From positions 124,001-188,000 of the forward strand of contig NZ_BBYJ01000010.1 of the NCBI RefSeq assembly GCF_001528665.1: a stretch of DNA of 64,000 nucleotides, given 5' to 3'. Positions 1 to 8,737 of this stretch are shown here, one piece after another (position 1 is the first letter of the stretch; every line of letters begins with the position of its first letter). The notes beneath the pieces are model-generated. The model was not told the DNA's origin, made no database searches, and was given only the letters and a program-made list of their open reading frames with translations. Both the position numbers and the translations under genes were made by a program. The stretch is from Microtetraspora malaysiensis. GTDB lineage: Bacteria; Actinomycetota; Actinomycetes; Streptosporangiales; Streptosporangiaceae.

Positions 1-1067
1 ACCACGAACGTGACCACCGCCGCGTCGCGCTCCCCCTCGTTCGCGACGGCGGCCTGGACCGCCGACCCGAGTGTGGCCAGCAGCGCCAGCCCCGCCACCG
101 TCTCGATGAGCAGCGGCGGCGATCCGGCGATCAGCGAGACGGTCAGGCCGATGGACAGGCCGAGCACGATGTAGACGACCCCACCGGTGACCGAGGCGAT
201 CCAGCGCCGCTCCCGGTCGGGATGCGCGTCCGGGCCCGCCGCCAGCGCCGTCGTGATCGCCGCGAGGTTGACGGCGTGCCCGCCGAAGGGGGCCACGGCG
301 ATCGTGGCGAGCCCCGTCGAGGTCAGGATCGGCCGGAGCCTCGGGTGGTAGCCGTACGTCGCGAGCATGCTCATCCCGGCCACGTTCTGGGACGCCATCG
401 TGACGATGAACAGCGGGATCGCGATGCCGACCACGGCGCCGACCGAGAACGCGGGCGCCTCGACGGTCACCGCGGGCCACAGGCCGCCGCCGTGCTCCGC
501 CCGGGGCTGGGTGAGCAGGATGACGGCGACGGCGACGACCAGCGCACCCGGCACCGCCCACCTCCTGGCGAAGCGGAACAGCACCGCCCAGGCGACGACG
601 ATCGGTATCGCCGGCCCGGGGAACTGTACGACCGCCTGGACGGGGGCCAGGCACAGCGGCAGCAGCACTCCGGCGAGCATGGCCCCGGCCAGCGGGGCGG
701 GGATGGCGTGCAGCAGGCGGCTGAACCGGTCGGACAGCCCGGCCAGCACGAACAGCAGACCGGTGACGGCGAAGGCGCCCAGCGCGGCCCGGTAGTCGGC
801 TCGATGATCGGCGCCGTCCGACCCGATCGACGCCAGCAGCGCGGCGCCCGGCGTGGACCAGGCGACGCTCATCGGCATGCGGTAGCGCAGCCCGAGCACG
901 ATCCCGAGGATCCCCATCGCGAGGCAGAGCGCCAGCAGCCCGGACGTCGCCTGTGCCTGGTCGGCCCCGACGGCCCGTAGCCCGGCGAGCACGACGGCGA
1001 ACGAACTGGCGAAGCCCACGACGGCCAGGACGACCCCGGCGAGGATCGGCTGCAGCACGCGCCCCAT
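1..1067 (-). CDS. BenE-family benzoate/H+ symporter-like permease (3' end outside window)
   Basis: This is an integral membrane carrier of the BenE family, whose characterised member is a proton-coupled benzoate importer. About 355 residues are visible from an ATG at 1067, nearly the usual ~400. The protein is a run of hydrophobic segments rich in Gly, Ala and Pro. It begins MGRVLQPILAGVVLAVVG and contains the conserved PMSVAWSTPGAALL stretch near residue 65. It is transcribed away from the XRE-cupin regulator at 1156, with two matching inverted repeats in the 88-bp gap, so that regulator probably controls it. In many actinomycetes the same pairing of an XRE-cupin regulator with a BenE-like carrier is seen. 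The substrate is not certain: no aromatic catabolism genes lie in the window. The stop codon is beyond the left edge, so this is a truncation by the window and not a broken gene. Confidence 0.85.
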   Translation of the reverse strand, partial: MGRVLQPILAGVVLAVVGFASSFAVVLAGLRAVGADQAQATSGLLALCLAMGILGIVLGLRYRMPMSVAWSTPGAALLASIGSDGADHRADYRAALGAFAVTGLLFVLAGLSDRFSRLLHAIPAPLAGAMLAGVLLPLCLAPVQAVVQFPGPAIPIVVAWAVLFRFARRWAVPGALVVAVAVILLTQPRAEHGGGLWPAVTVEAPAFSVGAVVGIAIPLFIVTMASQNVAGMSMLATYGYHPRLRPILTSTGLATIAVAPFGGHAVNLAAITTALAAGPDAHPDRERRWIASVTGGVVYIVLGLSIGLTVSLIAGSPPLLIETVAGLALLATLGSAVQAAVANEGERDAAVVTFV

Positions 1068-1082
1068 GGCAGAACTCCGTTC

Positions 1083-1133
1083 GTTCCGTATACGGAACAC
1101 AGAGTTTATGCCGTCGCGTTCCGCAAACGGAAC
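1083..1133. promoter_or_regulatory. Paired operator-like inverted repeats between the permease and XRE-cupin genes
   Basis: Two related inverted repeats lie in the divergent promoter gap. The first, 1083-1098, is a perfect 16-bp palindrome, GTTCCGTATACGGAAC. The second, 1118-1133, has the same half-sites, GTTCCG and CGGAAC, at the same spacing but with a non-palindromic centre. Their centres are 35 bp apart. They are the obvious binding sites for the adjacent XRE-cupin protein, which would then control both itself and the permease. The binding is inferred and not shown. Confidence 0.7.
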
Positions 1134-1155
1134 GGATGAGCCTGATACTGGGCAC

Positions 1156-1737
1156 ATGAGGGAAAACTCCGCCGCCTTCGCCGCCGAGGTCGGCCGCCGC
1201 GTCCGGCGGTTGCGCGCCGAACGCGGCCTTTCCCTGTCTGAGCTGGCCCTGCGGGCGGGCGTCGGCAAGGCCACGCTGTCCGGACTGGAGGCCGGCACCC
1301 GCAACCCGACCGTCGAGACCCTCTACGCGATCACCGCCCAGCTCGACGTGCCCCTCGCGGCCCTGCTCACCGACGCGCCGACCGACCCCGCGCGGGGAAC
1401 CGTCCCGCCGGAGGCGGTCCACGGGGACGCGGTCTCCGCGGCGCTCCTGGAGACCTTCGTGGACGGCCGCGTCACGACCGAGCTCTACCGGCTGCGGATC
1501 AGGCCGGGCCGGGTGCAGATCTCCCCCGCCCACCCGCTGGGCGCCGTGGAGTTCCTCACCGTCTTCACCGGGACCGCCAAGGTGGGCCCGCTCGACCGCC
1601 CGATCGTCATCCCGGCCGGCGGCCACGCGAGCTGGGTGTCCGACATGCCGCACATGTACGCCGCGGAGACCGGCGAGGACGTGCACGCCTCCCTCGTCAT
1701 CCGCCACACCTCCCCGACGCCGCCGGAGAGGCCCTGA
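1156..1737 (+). CDS. XRE-family transcriptional regulator with C-terminal cupin domain
   Basis: A 193-residue DNA-binding regulator. Residues about 12-66 form an XRE-type helix-turn-helix (LSLSELALRAGVGKATLSGLE followed by NPTVETLYAI), and residues about 100-185 form a small beta-barrel cupin domain that in this family binds a ligand. The ATG at 1156 is chosen because the helix-turn-helix starts right after it; upstream in-frame codons would run through the operator palindromes. It is divergent from the BenE-like permease and likely regulates it and itself through the repeats at 1083-1133. It is followed by a strong hairpin at 1754-1797. The ligand is unknown; an aromatic acid would fit the neighbouring carrier, but this is an inference. 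Confidence 0.88.
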   Translation: MRENSAAFAAEVGRRVRRLRAERGLSLSELALRAGVGKATLSGLEAGTRNPTVETLYAITAQLDVPLAALLTDAPTDPARGTVPPEAVHGDAVSAALLETFVDGRVTTELYRLRIRPGRVQISPAHPLGAVEFLTVFTGTAKVGPLDRPIVIPAGGHASWVSDMPHMYAAETGEDVHASLVIRHTSPTPPERP

Positions 1738-1753
1738 AGCCCCGCGACGAGAA

Positions 1754-1797
1754 AGGGGCGTCCGCCCCGGTCGGGTGAGACCGGGGCGGACGCCCCT
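1754..1797. terminator. Bidirectional terminator hairpin
   Basis: A perfect 19-bp stem (left arm from 1754, right arm ending at 1797) closes a 6-base loop between the convergent XRE-cupin gene and the TPR gene. There is no long T tract, as is usual for high-GC actinobacterial terminators. Confidence 0.85.
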
Positions 1798-1836
1798 CAC
1801 GCTCTCGCGAGCTCTCCGTGGCCGGAGAGCCGGGAA

Positions 1837-4119
1837 TCAGAGGCCGTACTCCTTGGAGATGCGCTCGTGCCGCTCGATCTCGATCCCGACCTCACGGGCG
1901 AGGTCGAGCCAGGCGAGCGGGTGCACCCACTGCTCGGTCGCGTCGTCGAGCACCGCGTCCAGCTCGGCCGGGGCCACCGTCGGCGGCACCGCGATCCAGC
2001 CGAACACTCCGGGCAGCCGCTCACCGGTCGCCGGGTGGTTCACCTGGTAGTTCTCGTCGCTGTAGACCCACATCGGCCAGCCGCGCTCGGCGAGCAGCTC
2101 GTTGAACTCGGTCCACTCGTCCTCCGAGGGCGCCGCGCCGTCGAAGAACCAGCTCGTGTACCCGCCGGGGCGCAGCATCGTCACGCCCGCGAACGGGATG
2201 ACGAAGCTCTCCCGCTCCTCGGGGTCCTCCGGGACCGGCTCCAGCGGACGCGGGTCGATCACGACCACGTCGCCCGCGTTGTAGTCCATGCCGCGCGGCT
2301 GCGGGATCGCGAGGCGCGCCGTCGCCGGACCGGTCCGTACGGCGAGCACCTCCCGCTGGCTGCCGTCGGGCGCGGGCAGGATGGTGCGGACGAGGTGCCA
2401 CTCCTCCTCGATCGGCCCCTCCGCGGACTGGATCGGCATGCCCAGCTTGGCGGCGGCGGCGCGGACGGCGGTCCAGTCCTCGGCCGCGGTGGCCAGAACG
2501 ATGATCCGCCAGATGTCCTCCTCCTCCGCGTCGTCGGAGTCGAGGAGCGGCAGCATGACCTCGGCGCCCTTGGCGTTGTCGCCGAGCTGCTGCACGGCGC
2601 CCGACCAGAGTCGGCGGCCCTCGACGGCCGCTCCGGCGGCGACGGCCTGCTCCGCCTCGGCCGCGGTCTCCGGCCAGCGCTCGCGGGCGCGGTGCAGCCG
2701 GGCGAGGGCGAGGTGGGAGTGCCGCTCGGGCAGGCGGGCGGCGAGTTCCTCGACCCGCTCGTCCTGGTTCGCCTCGATCAGCAGGCCGGTGAGGTACGCG
2801 AGGTCCTCCTCGGCGGCGGCGGCCGGGTCGCCGTCCACCGTGATCATCTTCCAGTAGATGTCCGCCCCGGTGCCGGGGTAGCCGAGGAAGCCGAGCGTGG
2901 TGGCGTGGCGGCGGGTCGCCTCCAGGTCCCGGCCGGACAGCGGCCAGAGCCAGCCCACCCACCGCTCCGGGTCGGCCGTGCGGCCGTCGGCGGCGTCGAA
3001 GTAGGAGACCAGCTCCTCCTGCGGGCCGGGCGCGGGCAGGAGGGGGGCCGCGTCGATGGCGGCGCGCAGCGCGGCGATCCGCTCGGGGAGGCCCTCCGTG
3101 GTCTTGAGGTCGGCCAGCGCCGCCTCGGCCAGGTCGGCGAGCAGCCGGGCCTGCCACAGGGCCTGGCGGGCGACGGCCAGGTCGCCGGCGGCCAGCGCCA
3201 GCTCCACCCGGGCCCGGTGCCCGCCCATCGTCTCGAAGTACGCGAGCCACTGGCGCAGCACCCGGCCGAGCTGCCAGCTGTTGGAGATCGAGCCGCTGCC
3301 GGCCAGCTTGGCGACCGTCAGCGCCCACTCCACCCACTCGCGCGGGTGCTCGCCGACGACGTCGAGGTCGGGCAGCGCCTCGACGGCCTCGTCCGTACGG
3401 CCGAGCTCGATCAGGATGGCGGTGCGCAGCAGCGCCTCGCGGCGCGCCTTGGCGACCGGGTCGTCCGGCTTGAAACCGGTGGCCGCGTCGAGCGCGGCCA
3501 GGGCGGCCTCGGCCCGGCCGTCGGCGAGCAGCGCCCGCGCGGAGATCGCGCCCAGCTCCCAGCTCGCCTCGCGGCCGGCGGCCCGCAGCCGTTCGACCGC
3601 GGCCTCGGCGTAGGTGACCGCCTCGCCGGCCTTGCCCGCGTCGAGCAGGGCGGCGACGTACTGGGTGATGAGCCCCGGGAAGGCGAGCGAGTCCGGCTCC
3701 ATGCCGTCGAGCGCGGCGCCGACGGAGGCCAGCCGCTCATCGGCGTATCCGGGACCGTCCGTGTTCGCCTGGGCCATCGCCAGCACCTCGACCGCGACGG
3801 ACGCGGCCGGGCACTCCCGGACGTCGTCCCGCTGTGCGAACTCGAGGAGCTGCCGCGCGTCGTCGAGCGCGACCGCGCCGTTCGCCCGGTCGCCCACCCG
3901 GCCGATCATGTGCCAATAGCGGGCGAAGAGCTCCAGCCACGGCTTGCCGAGCACCTCCGCCTGCTGGGCGATGGCCGGGGCCACGACGTCGAGCTGCCCG
4001 TACCGCCCTTCGAGGGCCTGCGCCGGGACGTCACCCAGCGCCACGGCCAGACCGGCGTTGCCGGCTTCGTGCAGTTCCCGCTGGGTGCCGCCGACCCAGG
4101 CCCAGATGTCCACGTCCAT
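1837..4119 (-). CDS. Large TPR-like helical repeat protein of unknown function
   Basis: A 760-residue soluble protein without signal peptide or membrane segment. Residues about 1-560 are almost wholly alpha-helical with TPR-like pairs (for example GKAGEAVTYAEAAVERL, DGRAEAALAALDAA, GRTDEAVEALPDL), spaced every 35-40 residues. The last ~200 residues are different: acidic, with more strands and aromatics (SWFFDGAAP, WPMWVYSDENYQVNHP), and look like a separate globular domain that I do not recognise. It lies 82 bp downstream of dapF in the same direction, the place where hflX stands in several actinobacteria. Codon use is normal, so it is a real gene. It may serve as a protein-interaction scaffold, but nothing in the sequence gives a specific partner. 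Confidence 0.75.
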   Translation of the reverse strand: MDVDIWAWVGGTQRELHEAGNAGLAVALGDVPAQALEGRYGQLDVVAPAIAQQAEVLGKPWLELFARYWHMIGRVGDRANGAVALDDARQLLEFAQRDDVRECPAASVAVEVLAMAQANTDGPGYADERLASVGAALDGMEPDSLAFPGLITQYVAALLDAGKAGEAVTYAEAAVERLRAAGREASWELGAISARALLADGRAEAALAALDAATGFKPDDPVAKARREALLRTAILIELGRTDEAVEALPDLDVVGEHPREWVEWALTVAKLAGSGSISNSWQLGRVLRQWLAYFETMGGHRARVELALAAGDLAVARQALWQARLLADLAEAALADLKTTEGLPERIAALRAAIDAAPLLPAPGPQEELVSYFDAADGRTADPERWVGWLWPLSGRDLEATRRHATTLGFLGYPGTGADIYWKMITVDGDPAAAAEEDLAYLTGLLIEANQDERVEELAARLPERHSHLALARLHRARERWPETAAEAEQAVAAGAAVEGRRLWSGAVQQLGDNAKGAEVMLPLLDSDDAEEEDIWRIIVLATAAEDWTAVRAAAAKLGMPIQSAEGPIEEEWHLVRTILPAPDGSQREVLAVRTGPATARLAIPQPRGMDYNAGDVVVIDPRPLEPVPEDPEERESFVIPFAGVTMLRPGGYTSWFFDGAAPSEDEWTEFNELLAERGWPMWVYSDENYQVNHPATGERLPGVFGWIAVPPTVAPAELDAVLDDATEQWVHPLAWLDLAREVGIEIERHERISKEYGL

Positions 4120-4201
4120 GGGGAGTCAGTCTGCCAGCTCACCGACCATGCCCCAAACGCCGCGACCCATGTGTTAACCGGGCGTTGGGGAAAACGGTCG
4201 A

Positions 4202-5020
4202 TCAGAGGTCCAGTGCGGCGGGCCACTCTCCGGAGGCGACCAGGACGGCCGGGCCGGAGAGAAGGCTGGTCTCCTCGTCGAGGGTGACGGTCACGGTGCC
4301 GCCGAGCACGCGGACGGCCCAGGCTCCGGTACTCTCCCCGGCGGCGTGCGCGGCGGCCACGGCGGTCGCGACCGCCCCGGTGCCGCAGGATCGGGTCTCC
4401 CCCGACCCGCGCTCGTGCACGCGCATGGAGACGGTACGGTCGTCCACCCGGTTGATCAGCTCGACGTTGACCCCGTCGGGGTAGACGTCGCGGTCGAAGC
4501 CGGGCTGCGCGGTGAGGTCGAGCCCGGCCACCGGGTCGTCGATGAGGCAGGCCAGGTGCGGGTTGCCCATGTTCACGTTCAGGCCGCGGTATTCGCGGCC
4601 GTTCACGGTCGTACGGCTCTCGCCGAGGACGCGGGGCCGGCCCATGTCCACGGTGACGTCGCCTTCGGCGGCCAGCCGTACCCGCCTGACACCGGCCCGG
4701 GTGGCGACGCCGAACTCGCCGGGCGCGGCCAGCCCGGACGCGACGAGGTAGCGGGCGAAGACCCGAACGCCGTTGCCGCACATCTCGGCCACGCTGCCGT
4801 CGGCGTTGCGGTAGTCCATGAACCACTCGGCCCGGCCCGCCTGGTCGGCCACCTCGGGGCAGAGCTTGGTGCGCACCACGCGCAGGACGCCGTCGCCGCC
4901 GATCCCCGCGCGCCGATGGCACAGCGCCGCGACGGCCGCGGGCGTCAGATCGAGCGCCGCGTCCGGATCCGGGATGATGACGAAGTCGTTCTGGGTGCCG
5001 TGTCCCTTGACGAACCGCAT
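4202..5020 (-). CDS. dapF: Diaminopimelate epimerase
   Basis: Converts LL-2,6-diaminopimelate to the meso form, the penultimate step of lysine synthesis and the source of the peptidoglycan cross-linking residue; cytosolic. At 272 residues it has normal length. Both catalytic cysteines are present: Cys81 in EMCGNGVR and Cys212 in SCGTGAVA, the proton-shuttling pair of this cofactor-free epimerase. The ATG at 5020 gives MRFVKGHGTQNDF, the expected N-terminus. It follows miaA by 62 bp in the same direction, the classic actinobacterial miaA-dapF order, and is followed by the TPR gene instead of hflX. Confidence 0.97.
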   Translation of the reverse strand: MRFVKGHGTQNDFVIIPDPDAALDLTPAAVAALCHRRAGIGGDGVLRVVRTKLCPEVADQAGRAEWFMDYRNADGSVAEMCGNGVRVFARYLVASGLAAPGEFGVATRAGVRRVRLAAEGDVTVDMGRPRVLGESRTTVNGREYRGLNVNMGNPHLACLIDDPVAGLDLTAQPGFDRDVYPDGVNVELINRVDDRTVSMRVHERGSGETRSCGTGAVATAVAAAHAAGESTGAWAVRVLGGTVTVTLDEETSLLSGPAVLVASGEWPAALDL

Positions 5021-5082
5021 AACAGCGGATTTTAGTCGCCGCCGACCGCGCCGGACGCGGCCCGCCTCCGGCTGACGTGGGA

Positions 5083-5988
5083 CTACCGCCGGACCAGGGT
5101 GAGCGCCCGGTCCGTCAGGTCGGGGGCGTCGAAGGGCAGCCACACGACCCGGGGGTCGCGGCGGAACCACGACTCCTGGCGGCGGGCGAACCGGCGGGTG
5201 GCCCGGATCGTCTCGTCCCTGGCCTGTTCCTCGGTCCACTCCCCGTCGAGGAAGCGCAGCACCTGGGCGTAGCCGAGCGCACGGCTGGCCGTACGCCCCT
5301 CCGCCAGGCCGTGCTCGGCGAGCCGCCGCACCTCCTCGACGAGGCCGGCGTTCCACATGCGGTCCACCCGCAGGGCGATCCGCTCGTCCAGGATCGGCCT
5401 CGGCACCTCGACGCCGATCTGCACGCTGTCGTAGACCGAGTCGTACGACGGCATGGTGGCCGAGAAGGGCCGCCCGGACAGCTCGATCACCTCAAGCGCG
5501 CGGACGATCCGGCGGCCGTTGCTCGGCAGGATCTGGGCCGCCGCGACCGGGTCCTGCCGGGTGAGCCTCTCGTGGAGGGGGGCCGGTCCGATCTCGGCCA
5601 GCTCCTTCTCCAGTCGCTCGCGGATGGCCGGGTCGGTCCCCGGGAACTCCAGGTCGTCGAGCGCGGCCCGGACGTAGAGCCCGGAGCCGCCGGCGAGAAC
5701 CGCCGCCCGGTCCGCCGACCTGAGCCGGTCGATCAACGGCCGGACCAGCCCCTGGTACTCGGCGACGCTCGCGGTCCGGCTCACCGGCCAGATGTCCAGC
5801 AAATGGTGCGGCACGCCCCTGCGCTCGGAGACGGTCAGTTTCGCCGTTCCGACGTCCATGCCTCGGTAAAGCTGCATGGAATCGGTGTTGATGACGTCAC
5901 CGCCCAGCCGGAGCGCCAGATCGACGGCCAGGTCGGACTTTCCGGCCGCCGTGGCGCCCACAACGGCGATGACAGGTAGCGGTCCCAC
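5083..5988 (-). CDS. miaA: tRNA dimethylallyltransferase
   Basis: Adds an isopentenyl group from DMAPP to N6 of A37 in tRNAs reading UNN codons; MiaB (10551-12038) then methylthiolates the same base. The protein is 301 residues if started at the GTG at 5988, which places the P-loop GATAAGKSDL right at the N-terminus as in the family; a longer in-frame reading upstream adds non-family sequence. Other family signatures are DSMQLYRGMDVGTAK and the C-terminal RFARRQESWFRRD. A purine-rich GAGAG lies about 10 bases ahead of the GTG. It is divergent from the small gene at 6064 and upstream of dapF. Confidence 0.96.
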   Translation of the reverse strand: MGPLPVIAVVGATAAGKSDLAVDLALRLGGDVINTDSMQLYRGMDVGTAKLTVSERRGVPHHLLDIWPVSRTASVAEYQGLVRPLIDRLRSADRAAVLAGGSGLYVRAALDDLEFPGTDPAIRERLEKELAEIGPAPLHERLTRQDPVAAAQILPSNGRRIVRALEVIELSGRPFSATMPSYDSVYDSVQIGVEVPRPILDERIALRVDRMWNAGLVEEVRRLAEHGLAEGRTASRALGYAQVLRFLDGEWTEEQARDETIRATRRFARRQESWFRRDPRVVWLPFDAPDLTDRALTLVRR

Positions 5989-6063
5989 AACGATAAGTCT
6001 CTCAACTCCTGGGTAAGGGGGTGCCGTACGGCCCGGTCGCATCGAATCGGGGTGAATTTCACG

Positions 6064-6291
6064 ATGTCGATCATCGACAAGGTCAAGGAGATACTCAGCA
6101 ACACGGCCGAGAGGCTGCAGAGTATCCCGAAGCAGCGTCACGCCAAGATGCACGAGGACATGGAGCGCGACGTCAAGGACACCGCACGCGACACGTTCGA
6201 GGACGCCAAGGGCAAGCTCGGCGGGGAGTCGGGCAGGAGAGAAGGCCCTGGCGACATCACCGGCGGAACCGGTGGAGGCGGACCCCGCTGA
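6064..6291 (+). CDS. Small helical, charged protein of unknown function
   Basis: A 75-residue hydrophilic protein. It starts at the ATG at 6064, which has GGGGTG 9 bases ahead; an in-frame GTG 12 bases earlier would overlap that ribosome-binding site. Residues 1-55 form amphipathic helices (MSIIDKVKEILSNTAERLQ, then DMERDVKDTARDTFEDAKG) and the tail is Gly-rich and disordered. The pattern resembles the small actinobacterial proteins annotated as antitoxin-like (MT0933 type) or CsbD-like stress proteins, but no toxin gene is adjacent and I cannot assign it. It is divergent from miaA and ends at a strong hairpin facing ogt. Confidence 0.6.
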   Translation: MSIIDKVKEILSNTAERLQSIPKQRHAKMHEDMERDVKDTARDTFEDAKGKLGGESGRREGPGDITGGTGGGGPR

Positions 6292-6348
6292 GGCCGGTCG
6301 CGCCGACGGGCGCGAAGGGGGCCGCGTCGCCGCCCCCGAAAGGTCCCG

Positions 6349-6378
6349 GGTGCCGCTCCGCGAGGCCGGAGCGGCACC
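6349..6378. terminator. Bidirectional terminator hairpin
   Basis: Perfect 12-bp stem (GGTGCCGCTCCG with its complement) and a 6-base loop, between the convergent small gene and ogt. Confidence 0.8.
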
Positions 6379-6381
6379 GGA

Positions 6382-6909
6382 TCAGAGGGCCCAGTCGAGG
6401 GTGGGCTGCAGGTAGCCCTCAAGGGTGAGCAGCCAGCGCTTCGACTCCACGCCCTCTCCGCCGCTGAAGCCGCCCAGGCCGTTGCCCGCGACGACGCGAT
6501 GGCAGGGCACGATGATCGGGATGGGGTTGCTTCCCATGATCGATCCGATTCCGCGCGCGGGAACGCCGGTGCCGCTCCGGTCGGCCAGCTCGCCATATGT
6601 CACGACGTGTCCGTACGGGACCGTGGTGAAGAGCGTGCCGAGCACCCGGCGCTGAATGCTGGACATCAGCCGCCAGTCGAGCGCCACGCCGAACTCGCGT
6701 AGCTCGCCGGCGAAGTACGCCGCCAGCTCCTCCCGGACCGGCGCCGTGCGGTCCGGGTCCTCGACGACGGCCATCCGCAGCCGCTCGCTGATCCGCGCCC
6801 GAGTCTCGGGGCCGTCGTGGAACTGCGTGGCGGCGACGCCGTCCTCCGTCACGGCGGCGAGGACGTCGCCGACTTTCGTCGGGACGCTGCTGAAGGCGAC
6901 TGTCTCCAT
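6382..6909 (-). CDS. ogt: Methylated-DNA-[protein]-cysteine S-methyltransferase
   Basis: A suicide DNA-repair protein that transfers the alkyl group from O6-alkylguanine to its own cysteine. The 175-residue product carries the diagnostic PCHRV motif with acceptor Cys136, preceded by the helix-turn-helix and arginine finger (ARGIGSIMGSNPIPII). The DNA-binding domain is residues about 82-168, behind an N-terminal RNase-H-like fold. The ATG at 6909 has GGAAG about 10 bases ahead; another ATG at 6918 adds three residues (MER) and cannot be excluded. It is divergent from rnz with about 100 bp between them. Confidence 0.93.
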   Translation of the reverse strand: METVAFSSVPTKVGDVLAAVTEDGVAATQFHDGPETRARISERLRMAVVEDPDRTAPVREELAAYFAGELREFGVALDWRLMSSIQRRVLGTLFTTVPYGHVVTYGELADRSGTGVPARGIGSIMGSNPIPIIVPCHRVVAGNGLGGFSGGEGVESKRWLLTLEGYLQPTLDWAL

Positions 6910-7010
6910 ACGTTCCATTCTTCCGGTCCGTTCCGCCGCTGCGGACACCGTCTCAGCCCGGTACAAGCCGTGCTGAGGAGGATTCCCACCCATCGCGATA
7001 GTTTTCAGAC

Positions 7011-7934
7011 GTGCTGCGCGAACTCGTCGTCCTTGGAACCGCAAGCGCCGTGCCGACCCGGCGGCGCAACCACAACGGCTACCTGCTGCGCTGGGACGGC
7101 GAGGGATTCCTGTTCGACCCGGGCGAGGGCACCCAGCGGCAGATGCTGCACGCCGGGGTGAGCGCGCACGACATCACCTGGATCTGCGTCACGCACTTCC
7201 ACGGCGACCACTGCCTCGGGGTGCCCGGCGTCGTCCAGCGGATCGCCCGGGACCGCGTCGGCCACCAGGTCCAGGCGGCCTACCCCGCCGCGGGCCAGAC
7301 GTACTGGGAGCGGCTGCGCCACGCCTCGGCCTTCGCCGACACCTCCGTCATCAAGACGCGGCCGGTGTCCGGCGAGGTCGCGCACCTGCCCGCGGGACCG
7401 GTGACCCTCACCGCGCGACCGCTCTCGCACCCCGTCGCGTCGTACGGCTATCGCGTGGACGAGCCGGCCGGGCGACGGATGCTCCCCGCCGAGCTCGCCA
7501 GGCGCGGCGTGACCGGCCCCATGGTCGGGGAGCTGCAGCGGAACGGCACGGTGACCGCCCCCGACGGCTCCACCGTCCATCTCGCCGACTGCAGCGTGCC
7601 GCGCCCCGGCCAGAGCGCGGCGTTCGTGATGGACACCCGGCTCTGTGACGGCGTGTACGCGCTGGCCGAGGGCGTCGATCTGCTCGTCATCGAGTCCACG
7701 TTCCTGTCCGCCGAGGCGGCCCTGGCCACCGAGTACGGCCACCTCACCGCGGCCCAGGCGGGGAAGGCGGCGGCCGAGTGCGGCGTGCGGCGGCTCGTCC
7801 TGGCCCACTTCTCGGAGCGGTATTCGGCGGACGACGAGCCGCGCTTCCTCGACGAGGCGGGCGAGGCGTTCGGCGGCGAGATCGTCCTCGCCCGCGACCT
7901 CATGCGGGTCCCGGTGCCGAAGCGGCAGAGCTGA
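7011..7934 (+). CDS. rnz: Ribonuclease Z (tRNA 3' endonuclease), metallo-beta-lactamase fold
   Basis: Cuts tRNA precursors after the discriminator base to generate the 3' end. The 307-residue protein starts at a GTG with [20 protein letters not shown], the usual RNase Z N-terminus, and has the zinc-binding motif [10 protein letters not shown] near residue 63, further histidines in RPLSHPV, the Asp in VMDTR, and AHFSERY with the last His near residue 264. Length is normal for the short form of the enzyme. The stop lies 16 bp from the convergent gene at 7951. Confidence 0.94.
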   Translation: MLRELVVLGTASAVPTRRRNHNGYLLRWDGEGFLFDPGEGTQRQMLHAGVSAHDITWICVTHFHGDHCLGVPGVVQRIARDRVGHQVQAAYPAAGQTYWERLRHASAFADTSVIKTRPVSGEVAHLPAGPVTLTARPLSHPVASYGYRVDEPAGRRMLPAELARRGVTGPMVGELQRNGTVTAPDGSTVHLADCSVPRPGQSAAFVMDTRLCDGVYALAEGVDLLVIESTFLSAEAALATEYGHLTAAQAGKAAAECGVRRLVLAHFSERYSADDEPRFLDEAGEAFGGEIVLARDLMRVPVPKRQS

Positions 7935-7950
7935 TCGATCGACGGCGCGG

Positions 7951-8679
7951 TCAGGCGGCGTCCGCGGCGGACCACCGGGCCACCAGGTAGCCGACGCCGT
8001 AGGGGGCGTCCTGATAGAGCAGCTCGCCGCGCAGCCCGCCCGCGGCGATCGACTCGTCGCGGGCGCCCGCCGCGGCGGCGAGGGTCTGGAACACGGCCCG
8101 CCCGGCCACCCACAGATCCGCGGCCTCCGCCGGGTCGAGGACGGCGAGCCGGTCGACCCGGGCGTTCCCGAGCGCGTCCGCCAGCATCTCGTCGTACGGC
8201 GCCGCCGCCGGGTGCAGATAGCCCGGGGACTTCTCCGTCAGCCGGGCCGAGCCGTCCCCCATGGCGAGGACCGCGACCCGGTCGCCCGCCCGGGCGATCT
8301 TCGCGCCGAGCGCCGCGCACTCGTCGGGCGGCGCGTCGATGGCGACCGCCTCGAACCGCGCGGCCGGAACCGGCCCGGGAAGCTCCGCGCGGTCGAGCAG
8401 CCAGCGGCCGACGGTGAGTGACAGGGGGAGGACGGGGGCGCCCCGGCCCACCCGGACGTCCACGCCCCACGGCCGCAAGGTGCCCGCGGCGTCACCGGGA
8501 TACGAGGCGCTCCGGTCGGCGCCCCCGAGCACGACGATCACGTCGGGCCCGGATCGGACGAGGGACCGCAGCGCCTCCGTGCACGCCGTACGGAGCGGAT
8601 CGAGCTCGGACGCGGCCGATCCGGCGAGCTCGGGGACGATCAATGGCGGATGCGGGCATACCGCGGCGGCGACGAGCAC
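7951..8679 (-). CDS. Class III extradiol dioxygenase-like (LigB-fold) conserved protein
   Basis: A 242-residue soluble protein starting MLVAAAVCPHPPLIVPELAG, the signature of the LigB/MEMO-like fold, where the CPHPP stretch holds a metal-ligand histidine. GGADRSASY and VLAMGDGSARL are further fold elements. The family member encoded near miaB in mycobacteria (the Rv2728c position) has the same N-terminus, so this looks like the conserved tRNA-modification-region protein and not a catabolic dioxygenase. Its function is not established. It is followed at short distance by a convergent rnz and preceded on the same strand by the gene at 8738-9271. Confidence 0.8.
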   Translation of the reverse strand: MLVAAAVCPHPPLIVPELAGSAASELDPLRTACTEALRSLVRSGPDVIVVLGGADRSASYPGDAAGTLRPWGVDVRVGRGAPVLPLSLTVGRWLLDRAELPGPVPAARFEAVAIDAPPDECAALGAKIARAGDRVAVLAMGDGSARLTEKSPGYLHPAAAPYDEMLADALGNARVDRLAVLDPAEAADLWVAGRAVFQTLAAAAGARDESIAAGGLRGELLYQDAPYGVGYLVARWSAADAA

Positions 8680-8737
8680 CGCCCCAGGCTATCCGTCGCG
8701 CCATCGGCCGCCGACCGTCCCGCCGGACGGGCGCGGA

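Noticed and set aside
1867-4287. Open frame of ~806 codons on the plus strand opposite the TPR gene
   Set aside because: Low-complexity antisense translation spanning into dapF; the minus-strand frame has the helical repeat protein.
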